64,000 nt of DNA from Cyanophora paradoxa. Lineage: Eukaryota > Glaucocystophyceae > Cyanophorales > Cyanophoraceae. The stretch's first letter is position 1. Every line of letters begins with the position of its first letter. A program made the position numbers and the translations under genes. This document shows, one piece after another, positions 21,801 through 32,997 of this stretch. The stretch spans positions 1 through 64,000 of the forward strand of contig QPMI01000151.1 of NCBI GenBank assembly GCA_004431415.1. The letters run 5' to 3'. Under the pieces are notes generated by a model. It was not told where the DNA came from and did not search any database. It worked only from the letters and a program-made list of their open reading frames with translations.

Positions 21801-22623
21801 TTCAGCTTTGTCCTCGGCGGTCCCAATCGCCTTGAGCCTTAATTTTATGCCCGCCCGTCCTGGGACTATGTCTAGACCAGGCCCAGGCCCTTATGTTATG
21901 TGATTAATAAGCTCTTATAATTCAATTATGCCCGGCCGGCCCGCCTGATCTTCAGCTTATGTTATGTGATTCTCGCAGGAGGCGGAGCGGGGCGTGCTGC
22001 GCGTCTTCTCCGCGGCCGGCCTCTGCGACTCGCGCTTCAAGGCGACCCTCCAGGGCGCTCTCGCCGGCCTCCGCGCCCAGGCGAGGGCGGGCGCGGGCGG
22101 ACGCCGCAGCGCGGCCGCCAACGCCACCGGCGCCACCGCCGGCGCCGGCGGTGGCGCCGCGGGCCAGGATGAGCGCCCTCGCGCCCAGGCGAGGGCGGCC
22201 CGTGGCCGGGATCGTGATCAAGATCAGCACCAGGCGAGCGCGAGCGGACGCCGCAGCGCGGCCGCCGCCAGCGCCGGCGGCGGCGCCGCCGCCGCGGCCC
22301 AGGATCAGGATCGTGATCAAGGGAACTGCGAGCGCGCCGACGCCCAGGCGGGCGTGCAGGCGTCCGCCCACCGCAGCGCGCCCGCGGGCCATGATGATCA
22401 GGACCCGGACGAGGGGAACTGCGCGGCCTGCGGCGCCATCGGCTCCTCGCTCCGCTGCGGCCGCTGCCGGTGCGCGCTCGCTAAATCTTGGCCATGGGTC
22501 TGATTGGTATTAATATTGCGTGCGACAAACCTTCGACTCAGATCGGAGTTCTACTGCTCGCCGGACTGTCAGCGCGCGCACTGGCGGGAGCACAAGGCGG
22601 CTTGCCGCCCCGCCGCTTACTAA
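18864..22623 (+). CDS. TPR-like repeat protein with C-terminal MYND zinc finger (5' end not found)
   Basis: Probable exons are 18,864-18,938, 19,194-19,274, 19,559-19,636, 20,198-20,266, 20,476-20,560, 20,721-20,751, 20,933-21,045, 21,258-21,337, 21,472-21,520, 21,606-21,647, 21,979-22,469 and 22,542-22,623 (stop TAA). The early exons encode helical repeats with TPR spacing, for example AGFALWHAGRIAEA and GRPADAVRWYEKGL. The long exon ends in an Ala/Gln/Asp-rich linker and half of the finger. The 72-bp last intron splits the MYND domain, which reads CAAC...CGRC...YCSPDC...HWREHKAAC, all ligands present. MYND fingers bind Pro-rich partner peptides, often in transcription or chromatin factors. 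Two exons (near 20,537 and 21,327) keep the TPR pattern only if a CCCC run had one more C. The donor after 21,520 is GC. The start codon is probably upstream of 18,864. Confidence 0.8.
19366..19580 (+). repeat. Duplicated 3' splice-site region of a MYND-gene exon
   Basis: The sequence GATTGCCGGGCCGGCAG followed by the first bases of the exon (GTGCCGCACATGGCGT) occurs at about 19,372-19,404 and again at 19,542-19,574. Only the second copy leads into an open exon; the first runs into AT-rich intron sequence. The intron therefore contains a decayed copy of its own acceptor and exon edge. Confidence 0.75.
19909..20120 (+). repeat. Three tandem units of about 80 bp inside an intron
   Basis: The word TTAAGCTCTCTTGATATGCG, or a one-base variant, starts at 19,909, 19,989 and 20,070, giving a period of 80-81 bases. 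Each unit has an AT part and a CCCGCC-rich part. A weaker relative lies at about 19,775-19,830. The units follow decayed copies (about 19,737 and 19,851) of the preceding exon's donor region. Confidence 0.85.
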
Positions 22624-23735
22624 GATAAGATTGCTTACAAATTGAGGTCTCTAGGAGAAACTTTGAAAGCACATCGATATGAATATCCTCGATCCCTCTT
22701 TACGTGCACTCTATTTTCTGGTGGCCTTGATACTTTAAACTCGGAAATTTAACGGACATCTGTTTTTATTCAAGGCGCGCGGGGGCGCCCGCCGGATGGG
22801 CTTCAATCCGGGGGCTGCACCGGTACCCGGGGCCGTGTCGACGAGGAGGGGGCGGCGGCGTGGCTAGCGCTGTCGGCGGGGCGCTGGCCATGGGGGCCGC
22901 GGGCGTGGGGGCGGCCAACGAGGGGGTGGGCCGGGGGGGGGGGGGGGGGGGGGGGGAGGATGCTCGCCGGTATCCCCGTGGGCGGGGGGGGGGGGGGGGG
23001 GCGCTCCTGGCGGAGGGGGGAGGAGGCGACGTCGAGGCGCGCGCGCCCTTCCACGGAGGTCGGAATTCGAACCGTGAAACAGGCCGTACTCTTCTACGAC
23101 GCCTTCGAATTCTTTTACGGCGTTCATTGCGGGGTGCAACTCGAGCAACCGGTCTGACTACGATTTAAACGCGGCATGCGCACTGGTGCGTGCGCTAGCG
23201 GGGCGCTAATAAATAGTTCAGAACAGGATCTGGTTTCGAGCCATGATCATCGGATCATGATAGCTTTCATGATCAATTGCCGACCGCGAGCTCGAGTCAT
23301 GCGCTGTGCTTCTATCGCAGGTGGACTGCTCAAGCCTTTTCAAGCTTAAGCCATTAGTATTCCTCTTCTTTCCTGGCTTTGATTTGCCTAAATTAAGCTT
23401 CTTTCCTGGCTTTAATTCGCCTAAATTAAGATAGCTGATTCGCGTATCATGCATATCTCGCGATTAGTCGCGGAGTGAAATAAAAAGCCGTCTAGAGAAG
23501 GCCGCAGTTGCAGTTGGCCAGTGATGTAGTGGCGAGCAGTACCTTAATTAAGTGATTAATTTTATTTGCTGATATACATGTTCATATGTACGGCGAAAAC
23601 GAAAAGCGAAAGATCTTATATTATCGATATCTCACTCACTGTGGCGAGCGCTTGCTGCTGAATTCGAATATAAGGATTATGCTTGCAATGGTATTCTACC
23701 TGCAATCAAAGCTGATCATGAATTGCAGGGCTGCC
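22624..23735. other. Intergenic region between convergent genes, with G tracts
   Basis: This stretch separates the 3' ends of the MYND gene and the minus-strand secreted-protein gene. It has a run of 24 G at 22,933-22,956 and another G run near 22,987-23,000, followed by AT-rich sequence with GAATTCGAA-type words. The open frame at 22,860-23,168 runs through poly-G and shows no protein character. Confidence 0.6.
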
Positions 23736-26221
23736 TCACAGCAGCTGGGGCCGGGAGAGCGCCGCGTTGGCAATCGCAAGAGCGGAAGCAAAGGCAACAG
23801 CCGCGCTCCAGATTGAAGACGCTTCTGCGCCTGCAGCTGCGGAGCTTGAGACAAAAGGCCTGCGCTCGGAAATATAACAACCATCAATTGCAACTCGACG
23901 ACGAGTCGACGACACGGGATCAATATTTCATCGGCGTTTAAATTATTCTGATCGAGAACGGACGCACACGGACGCGATCGTCGACGTCGGGGTCCACTGG
24001 AAGGCCTGCGTGCAGGAATTCGAAAGAAATGATTAATGTTCGGGTCACCGGCGGGAATTCGAAGGGTCCAGAATCGAATACGATCTCGCGATAAAATGGC
24101 TCAGAAATTCGCGCACGTTCTGGAGGGTGAACGCCTGCGCGCGCGAGTTTGAAGTGAGCACCCAAGTGCAACCCGGTCCGTCATCCAAATTATAAAGCGG
24201 ACAACACTTTTCGCGCAAGAAAGCGGATTATAAAAAGGATTATAAGGCGCCAAATTATAAAGCGGATTATATTATTAAAGTTCGAAGGAAGCGCAAGTGC
24301 AACCCGGTCCGTCATCCAAATCATAAAGCGGATAACACTCTTTTCAATTACTCAAACGTGCTCACCTGAAAGGCGTCGTTGACGCTCTTGATCTGGATGC
24401 CGTAGCCAGTCCCCTGGGAGAATTGGAGGAGGCTGCGCGCCGTCTGCCGGTTGCAGTTCGCCGAGAAGGGGGGGACGCCTGCGCACATACGGATTACATA
24501 TTATATATATATAATTTAAGATGGCGTGAAACTTGCGAAGTTGAAGCATCGAAATCGATCTCGCAAATTCAAAATCAAGCTTTTGTGCGCACGGAAGGTG
24601 ATTTGGGTCGAAGAAAAGATGCGGGGGTTGAGGGCGGGGCAGCTCAGGCCGGACGACGCGAGGATCAAGATCTCGATAGGCTCCCCGGCAGGGAAGTTTT
24701 CACCGAACAAACTCACTTCTCCGCCCGTCTGCAGAAATAGAAATCGAATTGATTACGTATGCGAGCTTAGCCATCGGATCGTTTTCCGAAGTTAATTAAA
24801 CAGCGGGGCGATATCGATGCGCACGGGAGGGGCCTGGATGACGGGGCGCGTGAGGCGTGCCGAATTCGTCGCATCGAACTCGAGGGTGACCCCGGGAAGG
24901 CCCGTGTTCACGCCTTGCACGATGATCCTCGTGATGTTGAGCGTCTGCGTGCGGGTTCCACGCGTACGTCAGCATGCGCAAAGCAGAACAACATCGACAT
25001 GTACACATAAGGCTTCCGATGATCACGAAAAGTTGAGTAAATTCCATGAGCATGAATTCGAACCTTGTGAATTGCGGGCGGCGCCGGCTTAGCTGTCGGG
25101 GTGGGAGTTGGTGCAGAGGGCGACGTGGTCGGGGTTGTTATTGGGGCCGCGTCAGGGCTTGAGGTTGGGGTCACAACGGCGGCCGTGGAGAGCGACGGGC
25201 TGGGGCTAGCACTGGGCGACGGGCTAGCGCTGGGCGGCGGGCTAGCGCTGGGCGAGGGGCTTGCGCTGGGCGACGGGCTTGCGCTGGGCGACGGGCTAGC
25301 GCTGGGGCTGGGCGAGGGAGACGGGGAGGGCGAGGGAGAGGAAAGACTGATAGGCGTAGGGGGAGGTTTGGGAGGGGCCACGCAGACGTTGCTGGAATTG
25401 ATGTTTGGCGACTGGCAATCGCAGAGAGGCTTGCCGTCTTGGGAGACGATGGGGCTGTTTGGAGAGCATGCGGGGCGCACGCAGAGATTTCCACTGTATA
25501 TCAGAGGAGAGTCGCAGACGCATAGAAGCTTGCCTTCACCGCTGAAGATAGAGTCGTTGGGAGAGCATAATCCGATAGGAACCTTGCTGTTCTTGCAGAG
25601 GAAACAGGCAATTGCAGATAGGGGTGCCGGTTTCGCTGTTGAAGACAGGGGCGTTTAGAGAGCATGTTTGGACACAGTAGTTGTTTCCATCGGTGTGCAC
25701 AACGAACGTAGTTGTTTCCCCGAGGTCGCCGGCGCCGGCTTGGCAGCAGCATGTGCCGTCGGCACGCTGTCCAGTCTTGCAAGGGGCAAGACCTTCGCCG
25801 CAGCCAGGATATCTGTGGGAGATCGACTTCGCACTGACGTAATTGTGATCGAACTTGCGCGTGCGGGGTGCACGCGCACGGTCTGCACCTGCAGCTGCCA
25901 AGGCGGATTCGGATTGAAATTCGTTCATGTATATATGTGCGGGCGCTGATCATGAATTGATCATGACGCACGTGCAAAAGGCTGTACAAGTGTAGAACTA
26001 GTGCGTAGGCTTGAGGCTGCCGGTGCGGAGAATTCGACGCCCACGCGCTCTGAAATGTCCGAGTATACGAAGCTATAGTTGGTGCATTTCGGGTGCTGGA
26101 ACCAGTGGAACGACGCCTCAGACGCGTTCGCGACTGAGGCGCTGGCCGTAGCAAGGAAAAGCAGGCCGAAACAGGCGAACGCCGCGACACCCCACGCACA
26201 CGAACGCGTGCGGTCCATCAT
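23736..26221 (-). CDS. Secreted Cys-rich, Ser-Pro-rich surface protein with IPT/TIG-like module
   Basis: The start is ATG at 26,221. The first exon encodes a signal peptide with core GVAAFACFGLLFLATASA. Exons at about 25,490-25,910 encode Cys-rich repeats of the type CSxNxPIxxxxGxxxCxC, at least three copies, resembling EGF-like surface modules. A Ser-Pro/Ser-Ala-Ser-Pro tract follows (about 25,130-25,360), then a beta-rich module whose exons lie at about 24,840-24,955, 24,595-24,720 and 24,362-24,475. The words SLFGENFPAGEPIEI and STQITF are the hallmarks of IPT/TIG folds. The last exons end in a Ser/Ala stalk and a hydrophobic tail before TGA at 23,736-23,738, suggesting a membrane or GPI anchor. 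It shares the module with the genes at 46.0-47.2 and 53.9-58.1 kb. Exon limits are approximate. Confidence 0.75.
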
Positions 26222-28235
26222 GTTGCAGATTGTGCTGCCGCAGCGCTCCGCGGCGGCTGCAGCTGCGCGTACTAGCTATATATAAAGCGCTAGATCGCCT
26301 GCTGCCAAGTTGCCGCAGTGCCACGTGCGCGCGCACGGTGCCGCACTGCAGCCGCAGTGCGCATGCTTCGATTCTGCTTCCGAACTTCGCGTAAGTTCGA
26401 TCGCGATCTAGATCTGCAGGGGCCAGGGGGCCACGGGCCACGGCGCGGGCTAGCCCGGCGGCCGCTGAGCGCTACCGTGGCCTACTAAGTAGTAGATCAC
26501 TGCAGCTGATGAGTCTAACTTGAAAAGAGTCTACAGTCAATATATATATATAATATACGTACGTATACCAGGCCCGGCGGCGGGCCGGCGCCCGGCGCCG
26601 GTTAGTGCGGCCACCGTGGCCGCACCGTGGCACTGCGCCGCCGCTCATAAACTTAGTAAATCATGATCCAGGGCATTGATCATTGCCAGCAAGTTGAAAA
26701 TTGCAGGCTCGAGCTCATATGCATGCACTGCCATGCAGCAGCTGCGCGCAGCAGCAGATAGCCTGCAGGCTGCAGCCTCAGCCAGCCTGCAGGCGCCAGG
26801 CGGTGGCAGGCTGGCAGCCTGCAGCTGGCAGGCGCGCAGCTCATGATCAGCGGCTGGCGCCGGCTGCCACTGCCTGCCGGCCACTGGCAGCCACTGCCAG
26901 CCAGTGCCAGGGCGCGGACTCGCCGAGTCGCAAGTTCTCGCAACGTCGAGTCGTCGTCGACGTTGCGACTCGACGTACTAGTACTCGGCGAGCCTCGGAG
27001 CCGGCCGCGGCGAGCGCTCGCCGACTCGGCGAGCGCACAAGTTATTAACTATTAATAATGATTCTTATAAAGACCCTTTTTTGGGGTTTATTATTAATTC
27101 CATCACTGCGAGTGACCCGTCACTGGGCCGTCAGTGCCCGTCACTGGCCCGTCAGTGCCGTCAGCCGAGTCGATCGCGACTCGCGAGCTCGGAGCTCGAG
27201 GCTCGAGCTCGAATTACGAGATTCACGACTCACGGGCTTGCGATTCAAGTAACTTGACAAGCGACTCAAGTTGCGACTTGACCATGAATCCGAGATTCAG
27301 GAGTCAGGACACAGTGCACGTGACTCAGTGACTCAGTAATCATTGCGACTCGCGATCGATATCGCGAGACGCGATCGTGCATATGAAACGCGTATATTCA
27401 CTGTATATACTTGAATATATACTCTGCGAAGCGGCAGTACTAGCTAGCAGAGTACCAGTATCAGTATTCGCTTCGGCGCCGGCAGTACTCTGACTAGCTA
27501 CTCTGACAGTAACAGAGTCTGACTAGCTACGTATACTCTGACTGAGACTGACTCTGACTAGCCGCCGAGTCAAGCGTTCAACGGTCAACGTTTAACGTTA
27601 ACCGTTGAACACACGTGCCGGTTTGAACACTTGCCAATTGCAAAAAGCTGCCAAGTTAACAGACGAACTGGGTACACGAGAGCGCCCCCTGAACATGAGG
27701 AAACAGACGAACGTGCCCCCTAAAGATGAACAGGCTCCGGCCCGGCCGCGCACGTACCGTCGTCGGTCCGTCGAACGTCCGGTCGGGCCGGCGGGTCGGC
27801 CCGGGCGACCGCGCGGGCCGGCGGGCCAAGCGTTCCGAAGTTCAGGCCCTGTCCAGCGGCTCATGCTCACCGATCGCCGCGCGACTCGCGAGGCCCGCGC
27901 GCGAAGCGCTGATCATGACTCAGTGAAGCTAGGCCAAGCCGCTGAGCTTAAGTTGGCCAACTGCAAGCCTTGAAGCTATTAACTAGTAAGAGGGACCGAT
28001 CGCGACCGGCGACGATACCTAGATATTGATCTAGATATATAGAGCTGCAAGTTCGCCTACCGAGCTCGAGGCTGAAAACGCCTCATAGAAAAGGTTTGGC
28101 TGAAGCGAGGGAACGGGAAGCAAGCTGGGAGAAGCCCTTCGGTCTTCGTCCCCCCTTGCAATTTATAATTAATGCACAGCGTCTATACATGTACATCAGC
28201 TTATATATACTGTGATACGTATCAATATAGGACCG
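26222..28235. other. Intergenic region dominated by short palindromes and word repeats
   Basis: No convincing gene was seen. 26,690-26,930 is built from TGCAG, CTGGCAG and GCCAGC words. 27,100-27,180 alternates CCGTCACTGG and CCGTCAGTG words. 27,160-27,560 is full of GACTCG, CTCGAG and CTAGCTA words. The open frame at about 27,605-27,973 has no recognisable protein features. Confidence 0.6.
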
Positions 28236-30295
28236 TCAACGTCGTGTGGAGAAGAGTACGTATACCGCGACGACATGTGCAGCAAGCAGGGCTGCCAGCT
28301 GAAGCTTAAAGGTGCCCCCATGGCCAGCCAGGCTCAGATCCAGAGCGGCGCCGGAGAGTTGAGGCGCCGCGGTGGTGGATGCCGCGCTGCCCGGGGCGAG
28401 ATCCGTGCTCACGCTCCAGTCGCCAAACTGCAGTTCGCTCATTATGTCGGTAGCGATTTGTATGATACTCATGATTTCGATCGATTTTTGAGTGATTGTG
28501 TGTGAGGGTAGCTATAATTATAGAATATTCAATATTAATGGAGGGCGACGCACTGTGACGGAAGTGATGCCCAGCGAAGCCCCGGCGGCCTTGCCAGCAT
28601 CCGAGTCCGTGTAAGAGACGATGGCGAGGAGAATCGCCTCGGCAGGGGCCCCCGGGATCCCCGTGCTATTGAACGATGTGGTCTGCGAAAGGTCCGCCCA
28701 CATGCGCGGCCATGCCGGGGCGCTTGTCATCAGGAGCTTGAGCGCTAGCGGGCCGCGCCATATATATATATACATATATAGAAGAGCGCACGAAGCTGTA
28801 GGTCATGGTGGACTGCTGGAGGAGACGTCGACTTCGGCCGCGGGCAGAGGAGCGCGTCGCCACAGTCAAACCGGCGACGAGCAACGAGTTCGTGCTGGCG
28901 GCGAGGGCTTGCTCGCAGTTCACGATCACATCCGCGAAGGTAGCTATAGTGCAGACCGCCTGCTCGTTCACGATTCCTTTAGACACGGTTTCTCTCCGAT
29001 GATGTACTACAGTATAATACTACAGAATTCATGACCAATCCACCTTGACAGCATGGGCGATTGAAGCAGCGCGCGAGGCCGCCTGCGTTGCTCCGTTTGC
29101 TGCTCCGTTCGGACAAAATTAATTATGTAAAGAATCAGAATATGTATGGAGCGGCAATTTAAAATATACATCGGCGGACCGCGGATGTAAAGGGGCCCAG
29201 CGGAGCTGTCAGACTCGTGGCTCGAGGGAACAAGGACGGAGCCGTTCTGCGAGTATATATAGGGCGCACGTCACATGTACGGTTATACGTATACGTGCTT
29301 TGAATTCAAGCGAGCGTCACTCAATGGCAAGCGCAATATGATTGCTAGCTTGCCGTGAGTGCGACTCCGTCGACAATGATCTCTTCGGGGCTGGAGGCGA
29401 CGGCGACGCCCGCGATCGCGAGGTCGGCGAAGGCGCCCTCCTCCTTGACGCTAAGAAGCATGTCCGCCGCGATCTGCGCACGAAACCGAATAATTTACAG
29501 GTGTTCGACCCTTCTACAACGACGAGAAGGGTCGACGTCGGGGTGCTCTGCATGCGCAGCTCCAGGGGGCCGTACGGACGGACCTCGACCGCAGTGGTCT
29601 CCCTCTCGTCGTCGTCGACGATGACAAGGTCCAAGAGCGCAGTGCTGGTGCCGCCCACAGCCGCGGCTAGCAGCTCCCTAGCGACAAAGAACGCTGAGAC
29701 GATCTCAAGATTAACGGCCCGAAATATGAATCGGAGCGGACCGCCGCGTTGGATTGGAATCCGGCAGCTGCCTGCACGGCGGTCTGAATCGGAACTGAAT
29801 GCTATTGGACGAAGCCGCAGCCGCTTCTTGAAGGTCGGCCTGGTTTCGAGCGCGCGAAATGTGGCGTGATTAGTATGCAGTTGGATTCGCGTCCGGCATT
29901 GGCATTCGGATCAACCGAGGGCCAGCCGCAATTTTGATATTAAAGCACGCACGAGAAAGCGACTGGACTGCACATTGCACGCTTCCGCGAGCGAGCCCGC
30001 CGCGACCGTGATAACGAAACTCACCTGCGTTCTCGCAAATTTAATTCAGTAACTTCAATTCCCTGCAGCTGCACCGCTAATGCACCTGCACAGGTCCGGA
30101 ACCTCTGAAACGTGTTCGAGTGCACTTCACAGAGAGAGTCGAGAAGGCCCCTGCGAAGCCCGCAGCGGCCGCGGGGTCCGCGGCCGTTACTGCGCATGCG
30201 CATGCCGCAGTGCTCGTGATCGCGAGCCTCGGAGTCGTAATTATGAGAAGACGCACACTGTCCGCGGATCGTTGATCTCGAGCTCTTGACGACAT
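28236..30295 (-). CDS. Secreted or membrane-anchored surface protein with RRLLQ-type modules
   Basis: The 3' end is clear: the last exon (about 28,236-28,424, TGA at 28,236-28,238) encodes a Ser/Thr/Ala stalk and the hydrophobic C-terminus LQLAALLAAHVVAVYVLF, as in GPI-anchored or tail-anchored surface proteins. Upstream exons at about 28,560-28,705, 28,785-28,975, 29,345-29,475, 29,500-29,690 and 30,080-30,200 encode similar alternating helical/beta modules such as EGAFADLAIAGVAVASSPEE and one with SRRLLQQSTMTYSF. The RRLLQ word after a strand is frequent in algal extracellular proteins. The 5' end is uncertain: the ATG at 30,295 is a candidate followed by a weakly hydrophobic stretch. Exon borders are approximate. 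Confidence 0.6.
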
Positions 30296-30799
30296 TGCCT
30301 GTGCGGTCCGTCGTCGCCTGTATCTGCAAGGTTTTCATGATCACGCTTACAATTAAGATCGATTTTCCGGATCCGGAATTGATCAGATCGTGATCATATG
30401 CATCACATGTACATACATAAAACTAGTTAGCTCAGCGACTTGTCAATCAATAATGAATGAGATCGAGGAATTCGAACACTTTAATTTGCACCTGTGCAAT
30501 GCTCCAGAATGCTCTCATAATCAACTGGCCGTCAGTTGTGTTGACGGCGATATCGATTGAGGCGAAGCTGCGGTGAACAAGCGAAGGTTAAAGGGAAGTG
30601 CGCGTGCACAGCAAAAAGGCTATGGCCATGATCTATCGGAACGTGCCACTAGTACTGTGTGGGGAATATCCGCGGCGCCTGGCCGGAATTCGAACGTGTA
30701 CATGTAATTGAATAAGGTATATATTTGATCCAATTTGAGTACTACGCCGTCAGTATCTAGGAATGCTGGAGCGCAGATCGTAGTTTTACTATAGCTAGT
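30296..30799. other. AT-richer spacer between two minus-strand surface-protein genes
   Basis: No coding stretch is seen. The region has several TGATCA, GGATCCGGA and TATATA words and would hold the promoter of the gene to the left and the 3' end of the gene to the right. Confidence 0.5.
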
Positions 30800-32997
30800 T
30801 TAGAAGTACATGTTGCTATTCGCGCACCCGTTGTTGGAGGCCAGGGCGGTCAGACCGGTGCTGTTGAGGCTGAGGGGGCTGGCGAGGGTGGCGACCGTCG
30901 AGCCGGCCTCGCCCACGGCGCCGGCTCCAATCAGGCTCTCGATGCGATTACTGGTCAGCGACGCCCGCGGCCGGTCCGGAAGCACCCTCATTGAGGTCAT
31001 AAACGAGTAGCCAGTGATCGTCGCCTTAATCTTGTTTGCAATCGGGGACACGTAAATCGGCGGAGTCGGAGAAGGCCAAGGCGTGGGGCTGGCCGTGGAC
31101 TCGGTCGCCACGTCGGGATCGGCAGATTGCAAGGCCGAACGCGCACGCGCATGCGTGCGGACGCGCTGGGGCGACGGGCCAGTCGTATCTTGAGGGATTT
31201 CCGGGAGAGGGGTACCGGGCGAGGGATCCTCAGGGATATCGATGGAAGTCGGCGAGGGGCTGGCCATGGGAGATGAGGACGGGCTCGGGCTCGGCGACAG
31301 CTGCACGATCGAGCTCGGACTTGCAGCAGGCGACGGGCCTGGGCTGGGCGTCGGACTCGGATTCGGGCCCGGGCCTATAATTAAGCTTGGATCCGGACTC
31401 GGGCTCGGGCTGGCTGTAGCCATGGTTTGCATGGGCGTCTGATACCGTATCTGCGAAAGCGCATATGTGCAGCACGATATCAATCACGATCGCGATACGA
31501 TCACCACGACCGGCCGCGGTACGGCACCATGATCAAATTAAAAGAATCTATAAATAGTAATGGGTAGAAGATCTAGATCTAGATCAGGTCCCATCATCTG
31601 GACTCTGAGACGTCGGGGTCAATCTAGATCCGATCTAGCCCAGGGACGCACGGAGAAAAGGCCGAGGCCACCTGTGGAGGACAGGGCCCTGAGGGTCTCT
31701 GAAGAGCTGTTGTCCACATGCATGGCAATTAAAGCCTCTGCGCAGTTCGCGAGGGAGTACGCGAGCGTCTCGTCGCGGGCCTTCTCTAGGACCGTCCCGC
31801 TCATGAAGCGAGTTCTCGAAAACTTTATCTGAGCGCGAAAAAAGTCGGCACCAGTACTCATTATTCGAATTCAGACGTTGCGATTGCACTAGTAGGATAT
31901 ATATATATATGTATTAATATCGACATAGCGGCGACGAGATCAGTTCCGTGGATGCTTGCTTGAATTGGGCGAACGCGATCGCGAGCTGGTAATCATAATT
32001 ATGAGGACACGGCTGATTTACACACCTTGAGAATTTTGCCGGCGGGTTTTGACTTGGTTTTGAAGATTCCTGCGTGTCAAAGAGGAGGAATCAAGATCTA
32101 GCTATAGGGCTATATCTATATGAGATTCTGCAGTCGTGTGTTATTGTATTTATTAATTTTAATTACACTCATTTGTACAACTGAAAGCAATCACGTGCAC
32201 CGGCGTTTCTCGTTTGGAGGGATGACGGCTGCGGTACTGTGAGAGCACCTGTCTCGCCACCCAGATCAAACGAATTCGCCCTTGTTGTCAAGCTTAAGGT
32301 GCGGTTGCTGAAGACCTGCAAAAGAGGGCCCGAAGGGGAATTCAAAACTCGGAGGATTCCATGCACTCGGTGCGTTTACATACGTGTACGTACCAGGGCG
32401 TTGAAGCCGCCTTCGCCATCGGAGCTGAAAATGGCCAGGCCTGCGCACGCGCACAATCGCAAGTAAGTACTACCTATATACGGTATGAGCTTCATATTAT
32501 GACCAGAAGCTTATGGGCCGGTCGCGGCCGAAAAACCGGCCGACGGCTGGCCGCCGGGCCATGGACAATCGGCGACTGCTTTTAAGGCCGATATATATTG
32601 AACTTCGGAATGAATGATTTGCCTGCCAACTGTGGATACCACCGCGACCGTCCGCTGCTGAAGACGCGCGTGTCTTGCGATAGAACGGCGTAGAAGTCGA
32701 CTGCGCAATTAATATTGCAAGGCGAAGTACCAGTCAGCAGTCCGAATTTGAAGGCCGCGCGCGCGCGCGGCTGCCACGCTTCAGCTGCCGCAGCGCAGCT
32801 GCAGCTGGCCTATGGCTGCATGCATATGCGCAGCCAAGACTATATGTGTACGTATGTATATGACATGCCATGATGATGTCAACATGCGCATGCATATGGC
32901 CGCGGCCGCCATCAATCTCACCGGTGCCGGCATTCGCGTTGCAATTGTGCGCGACTGCGAGAACCTCCAGGAGCACGAGCGCCAGCTGCAGGCCCAT
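30800..32997 (-). CDS. Secreted Ser-Pro-rich protein
   Basis: An exon at 32,922-32,997 starts with ATG and encodes a signal peptide (MGLQLALVLLEVLAVAHN) ending at a GTGAGA donor. Later exons at about 32,395-32,440, 32,205-32,320 and 31,625-31,815 encode a secreted beta-rich region and a helical module with LAYSLANCAEALIAMHVD, related to modules of the neighbouring gene. The last exon (about 30,800-31,465) encodes a long Ser-Pro tract, typical of O-glycosylated wall linkers, then a globular C-terminal part, with TAA at 30,800-30,802. There is no obvious membrane anchor. The donor near 32,630 is best read as GC (GTTG then GCAGGC), which keeps the frame into the next exon. The order fits an extracellular matrix or cell-covering protein. 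Small exons may be missing. Confidence 0.65.

Noticed and set aside
22860-23168. Open frame of about 100 codons
   Set aside because: It runs through two poly-G tracts, codes for poly-Gly, and lies between the 3' ends of convergent genes without splice or domain support.
27605-27973. Open frame of about 120 codons
   Set aside because: Composition follows palindromic GC words; there is no domain, signal peptide or exon pattern.
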